Shown: one piece after another, positions 23,565-32,005 of the stretch | Layout of the letters: the number at the start of each line of letters is the position of its first letter | How positions within the stretch are numbered: the stretch's first letter is position 1 | Assembly: GCA_027487905.1 (NCBI GenBank) | Contig: JAIYCR010000070.1 | Coordinates: 1 to 64,000, forward strand | Direction of reading: 5' to 3' | Origin: Rubrivivax sp. | GTDB taxonomy: Bacteria > Pseudomonadota > Gammaproteobacteria > Burkholderiales > Burkholderiaceae_C | DNA length: 64,000 bases | Notes under the pieces: model-generated | Databases searched by the model: none | The model's input: the letters and a program-made list of their open reading frames with translations, nothing else | What the model was told of the DNA's origin: nothing | Position numbers and translations under genes: made by a program

Positions 23565-24677
23565 TCATTCCGGTGAATCGGTCCACAGCGCCTCGACGAC
23601 CTCGGCCAGCGAAGTCTCGACGTTCGGCTGGATGGACGCTGGTGTGAGCGAAAAGCGTGGCGCAGGCGCCGGATGGATCGCGCCGCCGTGCTCCACGAAG
23701 GTGGCGCGAGCGCGATGGTGCGCATGGTGCCGCGCCTGGCTCAAGGGCAGCACCGGCGAGAAGCAAGCGTCCGTGCCCTCCAGCCGCTCGCACCACTCGG
23801 CGAGCGTGCGCGAGGCGAAAAGGTCTTGCAGCGCGGTCTTCAGCATCGGCCACTGGCTGCGGTTGGCGTGGCTGTCCCGCAGAGCCTGCGGCAGGCCCGC
23901 AAGCTCGCAAAAGCGCGCGAAGAAGGCAGGTTCGATCGCGCCAAGGCTCACATGCTGGTCGTCCGACGTCCGGTAGACGCCGTACCACGGCGTGCCGCCG
24001 TCGAGCTGGTTGGACGACCGTCGCTCGGTGAACGCGCCGGACTGCGACTGTCCGATGAACTGGGCCATCAGGTTGACCACACCGTCGGTGATGGCGACGT
24101 CCACCACCTGGCCCCGACCCGATCGACGCGCCTCATGAAGGGCGGCGAGGATGCCCACGACGAGGTAGAGGCCGCCACCACCGTAGTCGCCCAGCAGGTT
24201 CAGCGGCGGTACCGGCGAATCGGCGGGCCCGATGGCGTGCAGCGCACCCGTCAAGGCGATGTAGTTGATGTCGTGCCCGGCGGCCTGCGCGAGCGGACCG
24301 TGCTGGCCCCATCCCGTCATCCGCGCATAGACGAGCCGGGGATTTCGCGAGCTCGCAATCTCCGGCCCGAGCTCCAGGCGCTCCATGACGCCGGGTCGGA
24401 AGCCCTCCACCAGCACGTCGGCACGATCGACCATGGCCAGCACGCGCTCGCGCTCGCTCGGGTTCTTGAGATCGGCCTGCACGCGGCGTCTGCCGCGCTG
24501 GGTGATGCGTGTCGCACCGGGCGTCTTGGCGCCGCTGCGGTCGACGGTGAGCACCTGCGCGCCCATGTCGGCGAGCATCATGCAGGCGAAGGGCGCAGGC
24601 CCCAGGCCCGCGAACTCCACCACCCGCAGCCCCGTGAGCGGGCCCGACCCGGGCTCGGCCTTGCGAGCCCCGGTCAC
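23565..24677 (-). CDS. CaiB/BaiF-type CoA-transferase (copy 1)
   Basis: This 370-residue family III CoA-transferase or acyl-CoA racemase-like protein has the N-terminal GLRVVEFAGLGPAPFACMML, ADVLVEGFRPGVMERLELGP and the catalytic Asp in AAGHDINYIALTGAL. GPADSPVPPLNLLGDYGGGG is typical of the alpha-methylacyl-CoA racemase branch. I chose a GTG start at 24677, which overlaps the TGA of the hemerythrin gene (GTGA). Longer frames exist but enter that gene. It is the last gene of the minus-strand operon that begins with a Rieske oxygenase. It would move CoA between acids or epimerise a 2-methylacyl-CoA. Confidence 0.9.
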   Translation of the reverse strand: MTGARKAEPGSGPLTGLRVVEFAGLGPAPFACMMLADMGAQVLTVDRSGAKTPGATRITQRGRRRVQADLKNPSERERVLAMVDRADVLVEGFRPGVMERLELGPEIASSRNPRLVYARMTGWGQHGPLAQAAGHDINYIALTGALHAIGPADSPVPPLNLLGDYGGGGLYLVVGILAALHEARRSGRGQVVDVAITDGVVNLMAQFIGQSQSGAFTERRSSNQLDGGTPWYGVYRTSDDQHVSLGAIEPAFFARFCELAGLPQALRDSHANRSQWPMLKTALQDLFASRTLAEWCERLEGTDACFSPVLPLSQARHHAHHRARATFVEHGGAIHPAPAPRFSLTPASIQPNVETSLAEVVEALWTDSPE

Positions 24678-25135
24678 GGTCGCGCGCCCTGTCCAGGGCG
24701 AGGCTGCAGGACCACCGGCTTGCCGCCCAGCGCTCGCTTGCACATCCAGGCCGCCAGCGCTGAATCGAGGTGGGTGGCATGCGGGCCGAACCAGGCATCG
24801 ACTTCGCGCACGAAGTCGCGGCCGATGCGGGTTCGAGCCGGTTCGGCCAGCGCCTGCACTTCCGTGGCCGAGCGCAACACGGCGGCGTGCTCCTGCTGAT
24901 GGCATTCACGGGGCGGAAAGCCGCTGTCCTCCATCCACCGATCTTCCTGCGCGAAGTGCGCCTGCAGATGCTGCACCAGCGCGTCCAGACGCGCCGGGAA
25001 GCCGAGGTCCGGACCATTCAACGCGTCCTGCACCCGTTGCGCGAATTCGGCATGGATGTCGTCCATGGGCCTGAAGCCCAGCAGCGTTGCGGCATCCGAT
25101 GGCTGCGCGGCAAGGGACTCGAGTTCGGGGGTCAT
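24674..25135 (-). CDS. Bacteriohemerythrin
   Basis: This 153-residue four-helix protein has every di-iron ligand of hemerythrin: His28, His60, Glu64 (HFAQE), His79, His83 (HQQEH), His119 and Asp124 (HATHLD). It should bind O2 reversibly at a non-heme di-iron site. No other domain is present. It lies between the DUF35 gene (111 bases upstream) and a CoA-transferase whose start overlaps its stop. Its place in an operon with an oxygenase suggests O2 supply or sensing for that enzyme, which is inference. A general O2 store or iron-related role is also possible. Confidence 0.93.
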   Translation of the reverse strand: MTPELESLAAQPSDAATLLGFRPMDDIHAEFAQRVQDALNGPDLGFPARLDALVQHLQAHFAQEDRWMEDSGFPPRECHQQEHAAVLRSATEVQALAEPARTRIGRDFVREVDAWFGPHATHLDSALAAWMCKRALGGKPVVLQPRPGQGARP

Positions 25136-25246
25136 GCTGCTGTGGGCCGTTGCGGCCGGTGAGATCGGTTCGGGGCTGGAGCCATGGCGCGCTGCGGGAG
25201 GGGCGACCGGCGCCAGGGCGACGCGGGGCGAGGCAGGTCGGGGACC

Positions 25247-25690
25247 TCAGGCCAGGCGCCACTGCAGCAAGGAGTAGGGCGGATCGTGATCCGGATGGTG
25301 CTCGAACACGCCCTGTACCGACGCGCCGATCACCACCTCCTGCAGCGGGTCGCCGAGCAGGTTGCCCACCATTCGAATCGCGCCTGCGTGGGCCAGCTCC
25401 ACCAGGACGACCAGATAGGGCCCCTTTGTCTTCAGCGCGGCGTGCGCAGGATGCCAGACCCGCTCCCAGCTGAAGATGCGCCCCTCAGGCGCCACCTCCA
25501 CCCAGGCCGGGTCGAAGGCGTGACAGCGGTGGCAGATCCACTCGGGCGCGAACTGCCACTGCCCGCAGTGGCCGCAGTGCTGAACCCGCAGCACGCTTTC
25601 GCGCAACCCGGCCCAGTAAGGCGCGGAGACCCCGTCGGGCTCGGCCACCGGGGCCGGAAGTCCGCCTGGCAGGTAGGCAGCCGTGCTCAT
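25247..25690 (-). CDS. Zn-ribbon/OB-fold DUF35 protein
   Basis: This 147-residue protein has the DUF35 layout: an N-terminal helix (SAPYWAGLRESVLRVQ), a zinc ribbon with four cysteines (CGHCGQWQFAPEWICHRC), then an OB fold with GRIFSWERVWHPAH and GPYLVVLVELAHAGAIRMVG. DUF35 proteins bind acyl-CoA and act with thiolase-superfamily partners. Its ATG overlaps the stop of the thiolase-like gene (ATGA, 25687-25690), so the two are made together and probably form a complex. The pairing resembles Ltp2 with a DUF35 partner in steroid side-chain cleavage and archaeal thiolase-DUF35-HMG-CoA synthase complexes. Confidence 0.92.
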   Translation of the reverse strand: MSTAAYLPGGLPAPVAEPDGVSAPYWAGLRESVLRVQHCGHCGQWQFAPEWICHRCHAFDPAWVEVAPEGRIFSWERVWHPAHAALKTKGPYLVVLVELAHAGAIRMVGNLLGDPLQEVVIGASVQGVFEHHPDHDPPYSLLQWRLA

Positions 25691-26880
25691 CGGGCATGCC
25701 CCGCGGCGGCTGCGCTGCCCAGCAGCAGGTTGCTGGCCGGCGCCACCATCGGCCCGCCGATCACCAGCGCCACGTCATGACGCGCGGCCTGCGCCGTGGA
25801 GCTGCCCCTGACCTGGCGGACCGCCTCGATGACCTGCTCGAATCCATGCATGTAGCACTCCGCCAGGTTGCCGCCGCTCGTGTTCAGCGGCAGCCGACCC
25901 CCCGGTGCGCTCAGTGTCTGGAGGGTCAGGAACTCGTTGGCCTCGTCGGGCCGGAAGAATCCGTGCTCGGCCAGCGCCATCACCACACCCCCGGTGAAGT
26001 TCTCATAGCTCTGCACCACACCCACGTCGGACGGACCGACGCCGGCCATCCGGTAGAGGTCTTCTGCCACCGTGGTGAAGTCTGCCGATGCGTAGGCCGG
26101 GGCGTTGTGCGCCTGGGCCGCGAAGCGGTGGCTCGCGCCACTGGCCGCGCCCAGCACATAGGCCGGCACCGCGGCGCAGTCGCGCGCCTGGTCGGCGCTG
26201 ACCATGACCACCGCGGCAGCGCCGTCGTTCTCCATGCAGCAGTCGTAGAGGTGAAAGGGCTCGACGATCCAGCGCGAAGCGTCATAGCGCGCCTCGTCCA
26301 GCGGCCGGCCGTGCATGACCGCTCGGGGGTTGGCCTGGGCATGGTGGTAGGACGCCATCGCGATGGCGCGCAGGGCCTGCTGACCCACGCCATGCTCATG
26401 CATGAAGCGCCGCACGCGCATCGCAAAACGCTGGGGCGGGGAAATGACGCCATGAGGCACAAGGTAGGCCCGTTCACCGGACACGGTGCCGGTGGCGGTG
26501 CTCTGGCCGAACCGTCCGTGCTGGCCCTGCGCCAGCGAGCGGAAGGCCACCACGCAGTCGGCCTGGCCGGTCGCGATCGCCGCCGCGCCGTTGGCGACGG
26601 CCGCGCACGAGCCGCCGCCGCCGCCACCCCACTGCATCACCGACGTGCGCAGCCGGGGCAGGCCCAGTGCGGTGGCCAGTCGGGTCGCCTCGCTGCGGTC
26701 GTCCCCGTAGGAGGAGAACCCGTCGATGCGGCGCGGGTCGATCCCGGCGTCCCGGCAGGCATTCAGGATGGCCTGCAGCGCGAGCTTGAACTCCGCATGT
26801 GGTGACTGCCCGTGCTTGTAGTAGGCCGACTCGCCCACCCCGACGATCGCCACGCGGCCCTTCAGCGTGCGTTCGCTCAT
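25687..26880 (-). CDS. Thiolase-superfamily protein (SCP-x/Ltp type)
   Basis: This 397-residue protein belongs to the lipid-transfer or non-specific thiolase branch. The N-terminus is KGRVAIVGVGESAYYKHG. A cysteine at position 92 lies in GGGGGGSCAAVANGAAA, where thiolases keep the acyl-carrying Cys. The late block reads LNTSGGNLAECYMHGFEQ, so the usual NxHGG histidine is replaced by Ser. That loss argues against an ordinary thiolase and would suit an aldolase-like or altered thiolytic reaction. I start at ATG 26880, 7 bases from the upstream stop. It overlaps the DUF35 gene, its likely partner. Confidence 0.88.
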   Translation of the reverse strand: MSERTLKGRVAIVGVGESAYYKHGQSPHAEFKLALQAILNACRDAGIDPRRIDGFSSYGDDRSEATRLATALGLPRLRTSVMQWGGGGGGSCAAVANGAAAIATGQADCVVAFRSLAQGQHGRFGQSTATGTVSGERAYLVPHGVISPPQRFAMRVRRFMHEHGVGQQALRAIAMASYHHAQANPRAVMHGRPLDEARYDASRWIVEPFHLYDCCMENDGAAAVVMVSADQARDCAAVPAYVLGAASGASHRFAAQAHNAPAYASADFTTVAEDLYRMAGVGPSDVGVVQSYENFTGGVVMALAEHGFFRPDEANEFLTLQTLSAPGGRLPLNTSGGNLAECYMHGFEQVIEAVRQVRGSSTAQAARHDVALVIGGPMVAPASNLLLGSAAAAGHAR

Positions 26881-26887
26881 GGCCCGT

Positions 26888-27868
26888 TCAGGTGGTGATG
26901 TTGGCTTTGCGCACGATCGGTCCCCACTGCGCCAGCTCGGATTCGATGGTCCTGGCCAGCTCCTGTGGAGTGCTGCCCCAAGGTTCCACGTTGCGGTCGA
27001 TGAAGAACTTGCGCACCTCTGGCTTCTGCACGACCGCGGCGATGGCGCCGGCCAGCTTGTCTGCCTGCGCGGTGGGCACCGAATGCGGTGCGAGCATGCC
27101 GAACCACACCACCGCGCTGAACCCGGGCACGTCCTCGGCAATGGCCGCCAGGCCTGGCAGCACGTCGGTTCGGCGCGGCGACGCCACCGCCAGGTAGCGG
27201 ATCTTGCCGGCCTGCACCATGCCCGCGCCATCCAGCCCGGTGACGAAGGCCATCTGCACCTGACCGCTGCCCAGCGCGGTCAGCAGTGGGGCGCCGCCCT
27301 GGTAGGGGATGTGCTGGAAGCGGGTGCCGGCCAGTTCGTTGAAGTACTCGTTGGCCAGGTGCGAGCTGCCGCCGATGCCCGTCGAGCCGTAGTTCAGTGC
27401 CGTGCCCTGCGACTTCGCCCAGGCGACGAACTCGCCCACCGACTTGTGCGGGGAGTCGGCCGCGACGGCCAGGATCAGCGGTACGCGGACCACGCCGCTC
27501 AGCGGTCGGAAGTCCTTGACGATGTCGTAGGGCAGCTTGCGCATCAGCGAAGCGGTGGCGTTCGGCCCGCTGTTGCCGAAGAGCAGCGTCAATCCGTCTC
27601 CCGGCTGCTTGGCCACATGGTCGGTTCCCAGGGTTCCGCCGGCCCCTGGCTTGTTGTCGATGATGACGTTCTGTCCCAGGCTGTCGCGCAGGTGCATCGC
27701 CACGGTGCGGGCGAGTTGGTCGGTGGTGCCGCCGGCCGGGTAGGGCACGACGATGCGCACCACCTTGGTCGGGTCGACCGGCTGGGCGAGGGCGGGCAGG
27801 CCCATGCCGGTGGCGCCGGCGGCCAGCAGGGTCCTGAGGGCATCGCGGCGGGAAGTGAACGGGGTCAT
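26888..27868 (-). CDS. Bug-type solute-binding protein (TTT family)
   Basis: This 326-residue periplasmic protein of the Bug/TctC family binds carboxylates for tripartite tricarboxylate transporters. It begins with a Tat-like signal (SRRDALRTLLAAGATGMG, cut near PALAQ) and then has VVRIVVPYPAGGTTDQLART, NVIIDNKPGAGGTLGTD and HIPYQGGAPLLTAL, all family signatures. No TctA/TctB membrane genes are nearby, as is usual for the expanded Bug proteins of Burkholderiales. Its ATG overlaps the stop of the upstream CoA-transferase (ATGA). It may deliver the operon's aromatic or carboxylate substrate to a shared permease. Confidence 0.94.
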   Translation of the reverse strand: MTPFTSRRDALRTLLAAGATGMGLPALAQPVDPTKVVRIVVPYPAGGTTDQLARTVAMHLRDSLGQNVIIDNKPGAGGTLGTDHVAKQPGDGLTLLFGNSGPNATASLMRKLPYDIVKDFRPLSGVVRVPLILAVAADSPHKSVGEFVAWAKSQGTALNYGSTGIGGSSHLANEYFNELAGTRFQHIPYQGGAPLLTALGSGQVQMAFVTGLDGAGMVQAGKIRYLAVASPRRTDVLPGLAAIAEDVPGFSAVVWFGMLAPHSVPTAQADKLAGAIAAVVQKPEVRKFFIDRNVEPWGSTPQELARTIESELAQWGPIVRKANITT

Positions 27869-29220
27869 GTCGTCTCCTTTGGGTTCTGGGCGGCCGGTTC
27901 CGCGTGGGACGGCCGTGTCGGCGGGGCGGTGGGCGACGCCTGCCTCGGGTCGGGGGCATGCGACGCGGAGCCAAACGCCCCGCGCTCTCGAAGCGACTGG
28001 ATGTCCGCATCGGTCAGGCCCAGCACCTCGCGCAGCACCCCGTCGGTGTGCTGGCCGACCGAAGGGGCGGGGACGGGGTCGGCCATCGGGGTGCTGCCGA
28101 AGCGGATGGGCAGGCGCACGTTGGGCACCCAGCCGAGCACCGGATGGGCCACCCGCGTCACCAGTTCGTGGTCGCGCGCCTCCGGTGAGCGGATGGCCTC
28201 GCCCACGGTGCGAACCAGCCCGCAGGGCACGCCGGCGGCGCGCATGCGCGTCTGCCAGTGCGCCCAGTCGGCTTGCGCGAACGCAGCATCGAGGAAGCTG
28301 AAAAGCCGGTCGCGGTGCCGGTTGCGCAGCGAAGGGCTCGCGTAGTCAGGGTCGGCGGCCATGTCGGGCCGTTCCAGGACCTGGCCCATCAGCCGCTGGA
28401 AGATGTTGTCGTTGCCGCTGTTGATGTAGAACGTGCGGTCCCGGGCCCGGAAGGCGCCCGACGGACAGGTGTCCGGGCTGGTGTTGCCGTTGCGCTGGGG
28501 CTCGCGGTTGGTGAACAGGCTCTGCAGGCTGGCGTAGCCCGTCATCAGCACCGCCGTGTCAAAGAGCGAGACCTCCACCCGCTGCCCGACGCCGAGCCGG
28601 CTGCGCGCCAGCAGCGCGCCCATCACCGCGTTGCCCACCATCATCGCGGTGCTGATGTCCATCACCGGCGACAGCGCGCGCACCCCCTCGCGGTCGGCAT
28701 AGCCATTCATCGAGACGAAGCCGCTCTCGGCCTGGGCGATGGGGTCGAAGCCCAGGCGGTCGGCGAAGGCGCCATCGCGGCTGTAGGCCGCGATGGAGCA
28801 GTAGACGAGCCGCGGGTTGGCCGCCTGGCAGGACGCTGCATCCAGGCCCAGGCGGTCCATCACGCCAGCCGAGAAGTTCTCCACCAGGACGTCGGCCTGG
28901 GCGATCAGTTGCCGGGCCAGCGCCAGCCCTTCGGGAGACTTCAGATCAAGGGCGATGCTCTTCTTGTTGCGGTTGCTCCACAGGAATGGAGCCCCCTGGT
29001 CGAGCTGCGGGTGAACTGGCGGGTAGCGGCGCAGGTCGTCGCCACGGTGCGGCGCCTCGACCTTGAGCACCTCGGCTCCCAGGTCGGCCAGGATCAGGGT
29101 GGCGAAGGGGCCGGCGATGAAGTGGGAAAAGTCCACGACGCGGATGCCATCCAGCGCATGTGGCGCCCCGGGTGTGCGCGGCCGGTGTTCAGGGAAGTCG
29201 GTTTCGAGCTGCTCGAGCAT
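27865..29220 (-). CDS. CaiB/BaiF-type CoA-transferase (copy 2)
   Basis: This 451-residue family III CoA-transferase has DGIRVVDFSHFIAGPFATLI, ILADLGAEVLKVEAPHRGDD, LWSNRNKKSIALDLKSPEG, ADVLVENFSAGVMDRLGLD and the catalytic Asp in DRLGFDPIAQAESG. The C-terminal domain has RERGAFG. The last 30 residues are a Pro/Ser/Ala-rich tail. I start at ATG 29220 because the family N-terminus is close by; an upstream extension has no similarity. It would activate an acid by transferring CoA from succinyl-CoA or a similar donor. It lies 106 bases after the Rieske oxygenase and overlaps the Bug protein gene. Confidence 0.93.
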   Translation of the reverse strand: MLEQLETDFPEHRPRTPGAPHALDGIRVVDFSHFIAGPFATLILADLGAEVLKVEAPHRGDDLRRYPPVHPQLDQGAPFLWSNRNKKSIALDLKSPEGLALARQLIAQADVLVENFSAGVMDRLGLDAASCQAANPRLVYCSIAAYSRDGAFADRLGFDPIAQAESGFVSMNGYADREGVRALSPVMDISTAMMVGNAVMGALLARSRLGVGQRVEVSLFDTAVLMTGYASLQSLFTNREPQRNGNTSPDTCPSGAFRARDRTFYINSGNDNIFQRLMGQVLERPDMAADPDYASPSLRNRHRDRLFSFLDAAFAQADWAHWQTRMRAAGVPCGLVRTVGEAIRSPEARDHELVTRVAHPVLGWVPNVRLPIRFGSTPMADPVPAPSVGQHTDGVLREVLGLTDADIQSLRERGAFGSASHAPDPRQASPTAPPTRPSHAEPAAQNPKETT

Positions 29221-29326
29221 GGGGCTTGGAGTCCGGGGAAGGGCGCAGTGCCGGGAGAGGGGTCCGTGCGGAGTCCTGCGCACGGCGTTGAGGTGCCGCT
29301 GCTGCGGCGCAGCGCCGATGGTCTGC

Positions 29327-30616
29327 TCAGGGCGTGTAGCCGAAACCCTTGCCCAGTTCGGCGCGCATCGGCTCGGCACCCAGCTCGGTCCAGTTGCCTC
29401 CGGCCGGCAGCGTCAGCGACACCGCACGCACCATGAAGGACGACGGCGAGCCGACTGCGGGTGCCTTCTGCCCCTGCGCCAGCTTGCGTACGCTGTCCAG
29501 CAGCATCCGGCGGACGCGGGCGATGCCGGTGTCGCTGGTGCCCAGGTGTTCCTTGGAGCGGTCGTAGATGGCTGCCACGCCGGACTGGGCTGCGGCGTCC
29601 TCCAGCCACAGCCCCGGCATGCCGGACGCGTAGTCGTAGGCGTAGGCGTTCGCGCGGTTGAACCGGCTCCAGTAGTTGGCGTAGGGCGTCGTCAACGGGC
29701 GCGGTTCGTAGGCGCCGTTGGAGTGGTGGCCGGTCTCGCGCCCCTTGTAGCCTTCCTTGAACAGCTTGCGCGACTTCTCGTAGAAGGGCTGGTCGGGGGT
29801 GTAGGAGAACATCAAGGCCAGCGTGTGGTGGTCGTCGATGGGCACCCAGGCATGGCCGCTGAGTTCGGGGTACTGCGTCTGCGGGGGCACCAGCGTCCAG
29901 AATGGCATCAGGAACTGGTTGACCCGCACATAGTTGCGCTCGCTGCCGTCCTTGCGGCGGGCCGCGACGCTGATGCCGGCCTCGTGCTGCTGGATCTCGA
30001 AGGTGGGAGTCAGGTCCTGGCCCTGGCGCCACTGGGCGATGGTGCTGCCGCGCCGCCCGTGCAGGATGGCTGCATGGGCGGAGTCCACCTCGCCTTCGAG
30101 TGCCTGAAGCCAGTTGCATTCCTGCACGCGAAGCGTCACGAGGCTGTGCGATGGCGGCACCAGGTTCCACTCCACGTCGGGCAGCGGTGGCGGTGTCTCG
30201 ACGTCCGGTCCCATGTAGGTCCACAGCACGCCGTTGCGTTCGCGCACCGGGTAGGCCTTGATGCGCACGCGCTTGAGCATGGGGCTGTTCACCGGCTCGG
30301 CCGGCATCTCCACGCAGCGTCCATCGACCTCGAATTTCCAGCCGTGGTAAGCGCAGCGGATGCCGCCCTCCTCGTTGCGCGCGAACACCATCGGCGCGCC
30401 GCGGTGGGGGCAGGCCTGATCAACGAGGCCGACCCTGCCTTCGCTGTCCCGATAGGCGACGAGGTCCTCACCAAGCAGCCTGACCCGATAGGGCTGCCCG
30501 TCCGACGGCACATCGGCGGAGGTCAGGAACGGAAGCCAGTACTGGCGGATCAGCAGGCCCATCGCGGTTCCCGGGCCGACGCGGGTGATGGTTTCGTTGT
30601 CTTCAGGGGAAAGCAT
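29327..30616 (-). CDS. Rieske oxygenase, phthalate-dioxygenase type (copy 1)
   Basis: This 429-residue alpha subunit of a ring-hydroxylating or O-demethylating oxygenase has the Rieske ligands C69-x-H71 (ACPHRGAP) and C88-x2-H91 (CAYHGWKF), and the mononuclear iron site D178-x2-H181-x4-H186 (VDSAHAAILH). The single-component-type start NETITRVGPGTAMGLLIRQYW resembles phthalate 4,5-dioxygenase and related enzymes acting on aromatic acids. I use the ATG at 30616. No reductase lies in this operon, so it probably shares the reductase at 47.8 kb. It is divergent from the P450 and heads the 30.6-23.6 kb operon. Confidence 0.95.
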   Translation of the reverse strand: MLSPEDNETITRVGPGTAMGLLIRQYWLPFLTSADVPSDGQPYRVRLLGEDLVAYRDSEGRVGLVDQACPHRGAPMVFARNEEGGIRCAYHGWKFEVDGRCVEMPAEPVNSPMLKRVRIKAYPVRERNGVLWTYMGPDVETPPPLPDVEWNLVPPSHSLVTLRVQECNWLQALEGEVDSAHAAILHGRRGSTIAQWRQGQDLTPTFEIQQHEAGISVAARRKDGSERNYVRVNQFLMPFWTLVPPQTQYPELSGHAWVPIDDHHTLALMFSYTPDQPFYEKSRKLFKEGYKGRETGHHSNGAYEPRPLTTPYANYWSRFNRANAYAYDYASGMPGLWLEDAAAQSGVAAIYDRSKEHLGTSDTGIARVRRMLLDSVRKLAQGQKAPAVGSPSSFMVRAVSLTLPAGGNWTELGAEPMRAELGKGFGYTP

Positions 30617-30639
30617 TCGGCAGACATCCTCTTCTGGAA

Positions 30640-30689
30640 CTACCAGACTGGTAGGACCAATTCTAGGCCTGTGCAACGCCGGCAGACAA
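30640..30689 (-). promoter_or_regulatory. Promoter and operator of the Rieske operon
   Basis: On the minus strand, -35 TTGTCT (30684-30689) and -10 TAGAAT (30660-30665) are 18 bases apart. Next to the -10 the minus strand reads AATTGGTCCTACCA (30662-30649), which contains a perfect match to the FadR-type GntR consensus TNGTNNNACNA (30649-30659). It also overlaps a perfect 7-1-7 inverted repeat, CTACCAG-A-CTGGTAG (30640-30654). Repressor binding here would block the promoter. Confidence 0.65.
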
Positions 30690-30732
30690 GTTCGCCGGAC
30701 GGTTCATCAGGGAAACCGAGCAGGCATTGAGG

Positions 30733-30771
30733 TTGAAAGATCAACCACCAATGGGTAAATTGGTCCCACCA
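30733..30771 (+). promoter_or_regulatory. Promoter and operator of the P450 operon
   Basis: The -35 TTGAAA (30733-30738) and -10 TAAATT (30756-30761) are 17 bases apart. AATTGGTCCCACCA (30758-30771) overlaps the -10. It differs by one base from the minus-strand site at 30649-30662 and also fits TNGTNNNACNA. The two operators mirror each other across the divergent promoters. Confidence 0.65.
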
Positions 30772-30788
30772 CTTTCGGAGCGTGCCCC

Positions 30789-31991
30789 ATGTCTGCCGTT
30801 GCCAGCGAGTCCCTGCCCCACATCGACGTCGATCCCTTCAGCGACGAGATGATCGACGAACCCTACGCGATGCATCAGGTGCTGCGCGAGGCCGGCCCGG
30901 TGGCCTACCTGCCGCGCTACGAGCTGTTCGTCGTTCCCCGCCATGCCGAATGCCAGGCTGTGCTGTCGAACTGGGAGACTTTCATCTCCTCCGCCGGCGT
31001 GGGGCTTGCCAATTTCCGTCATGAAGCCCCGTTCCGGCCCAAGAGCATCCTGCTCGAGGCCGACCCGCCGGACCACACCGTCGTGCGCACGGTGATCTCC
31101 CGCATCATGTCGCCCCGCAACCTGCAGCGCCTGCGCGAACTCTTCGAGCGCGAGGCGGTCATCATGGTGGACCGGGCGCTGGACAAGGGGCGGATCGACG
31201 GCGTTCGCGACATCGCCGAGCACTTCCCCTTGAAGGTCTTCCCCGATGCGGTGGGGCTGGAATCCGAGGGGCGCGAGAACCTGCTGCTTTACGGGGACAT
31301 GGTCTTCAATGCGCTGGGGCCTCGCAACGCGCTGTTCGAGCGTTCGATGGAGAAGTACAAGCCCGTTTCCTCCTGGGTCATGGACCACTGCAAGCGAGAG
31401 GCGCTGCTGCCCGGCGGGCTCGGACACCTCATCTACGAAGCGGCCGACAAGGGCGAGGTCACCCTCGAACAGGCTGCCATGCTGGTGCGGTCCTTCCTGT
31501 CGGCAGGGGTGGACACCACCATCGGCGGCATTGCCAATCTGCTGCTCACGCTGGCCCGGCATCCCGCCGAATACGCCAAGCTGCACGCCAACCCGGGGCT
31601 GGCGCGTCAGACCTTCGAGGAGGGACTGCGCTACGAGTCGATCGTGCAGACCATCTTCCGCACGACCTCCCGGCCTACCGAGATCGCCGGCGTGTCGATC
31701 CCCGAGGATCGCAAGGTGCTCACCCTGCTCGGGTCGGCCAACCGAGACCCGCGCAAGTGGGCCGACCCGGACCGGTTCGACGTCGAGCGCAACCCGGTCG
31801 GACACCTCGTCTTCGGCACGGGCATCCATGGGTGCGTCGGGCAGATGATCGCTCGCATGGAAGGCGAGATCGTGCTGCGCACGCTGGCCCAGCGCGTCAA
31901 GGAGGTCCGGCTCACCGGGCCTCATCGACGGCACCTGAACAACTCGCTGCGCGCGATGCACAGCCTGCCGCTCGAGCTGGTGGCGGCCTGA
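30789..31991 (+). CDS. Cytochrome P450, CYP199-like
   Basis: This 400-residue soluble bacterial P450 has the I-helix motif LSAGVDTTIGG (near 240), the ExxR motif EGLRYES (near 280) and the heme loop FGTGIHGCVGQMIAR with Cys349. Across its length it closely recalls CYP199A2 of Rhodopseudomonas palustris (for instance REAGPVAYLPRYE, LEADPPDHTVVRTVISRI, FPDAVGLESEGRENLL, FRTTSRP, LLGSANRDPRKW), an enzyme that O-demethylates para-substituted benzoates such as 4-methoxybenzoate. That comparison is from memory. A similar para-methoxy or para-alkyl benzoate is the best guess. The ferredoxin encoded 14 bases downstream should be its electron donor. Confidence 0.92.
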   Translation: MSAVASESLPHIDVDPFSDEMIDEPYAMHQVLREAGPVAYLPRYELFVVPRHAECQAVLSNWETFISSAGVGLANFRHEAPFRPKSILLEADPPDHTVVRTVISRIMSPRNLQRLRELFEREAVIMVDRALDKGRIDGVRDIAEHFPLKVFPDAVGLESEGRENLLLYGDMVFNALGPRNALFERSMEKYKPVSSWVMDHCKREALLPGGLGHLIYEAADKGEVTLEQAAMLVRSFLSAGVDTTIGGIANLLLTLARHPAEYAKLHANPGLARQTFEEGLRYESIVQTIFRTTSRPTEIAGVSIPEDRKVLTLLGSANRDPRKWADPDRFDVERNPVGHLVFGTGIHGCVGQMIARMEGEIVLRTLAQRVKEVRLTGPHRRHLNNSLRAMHSLPLELVAA

Positions 31992-32005
31992 GCCGGAGGT
32001 GCACC

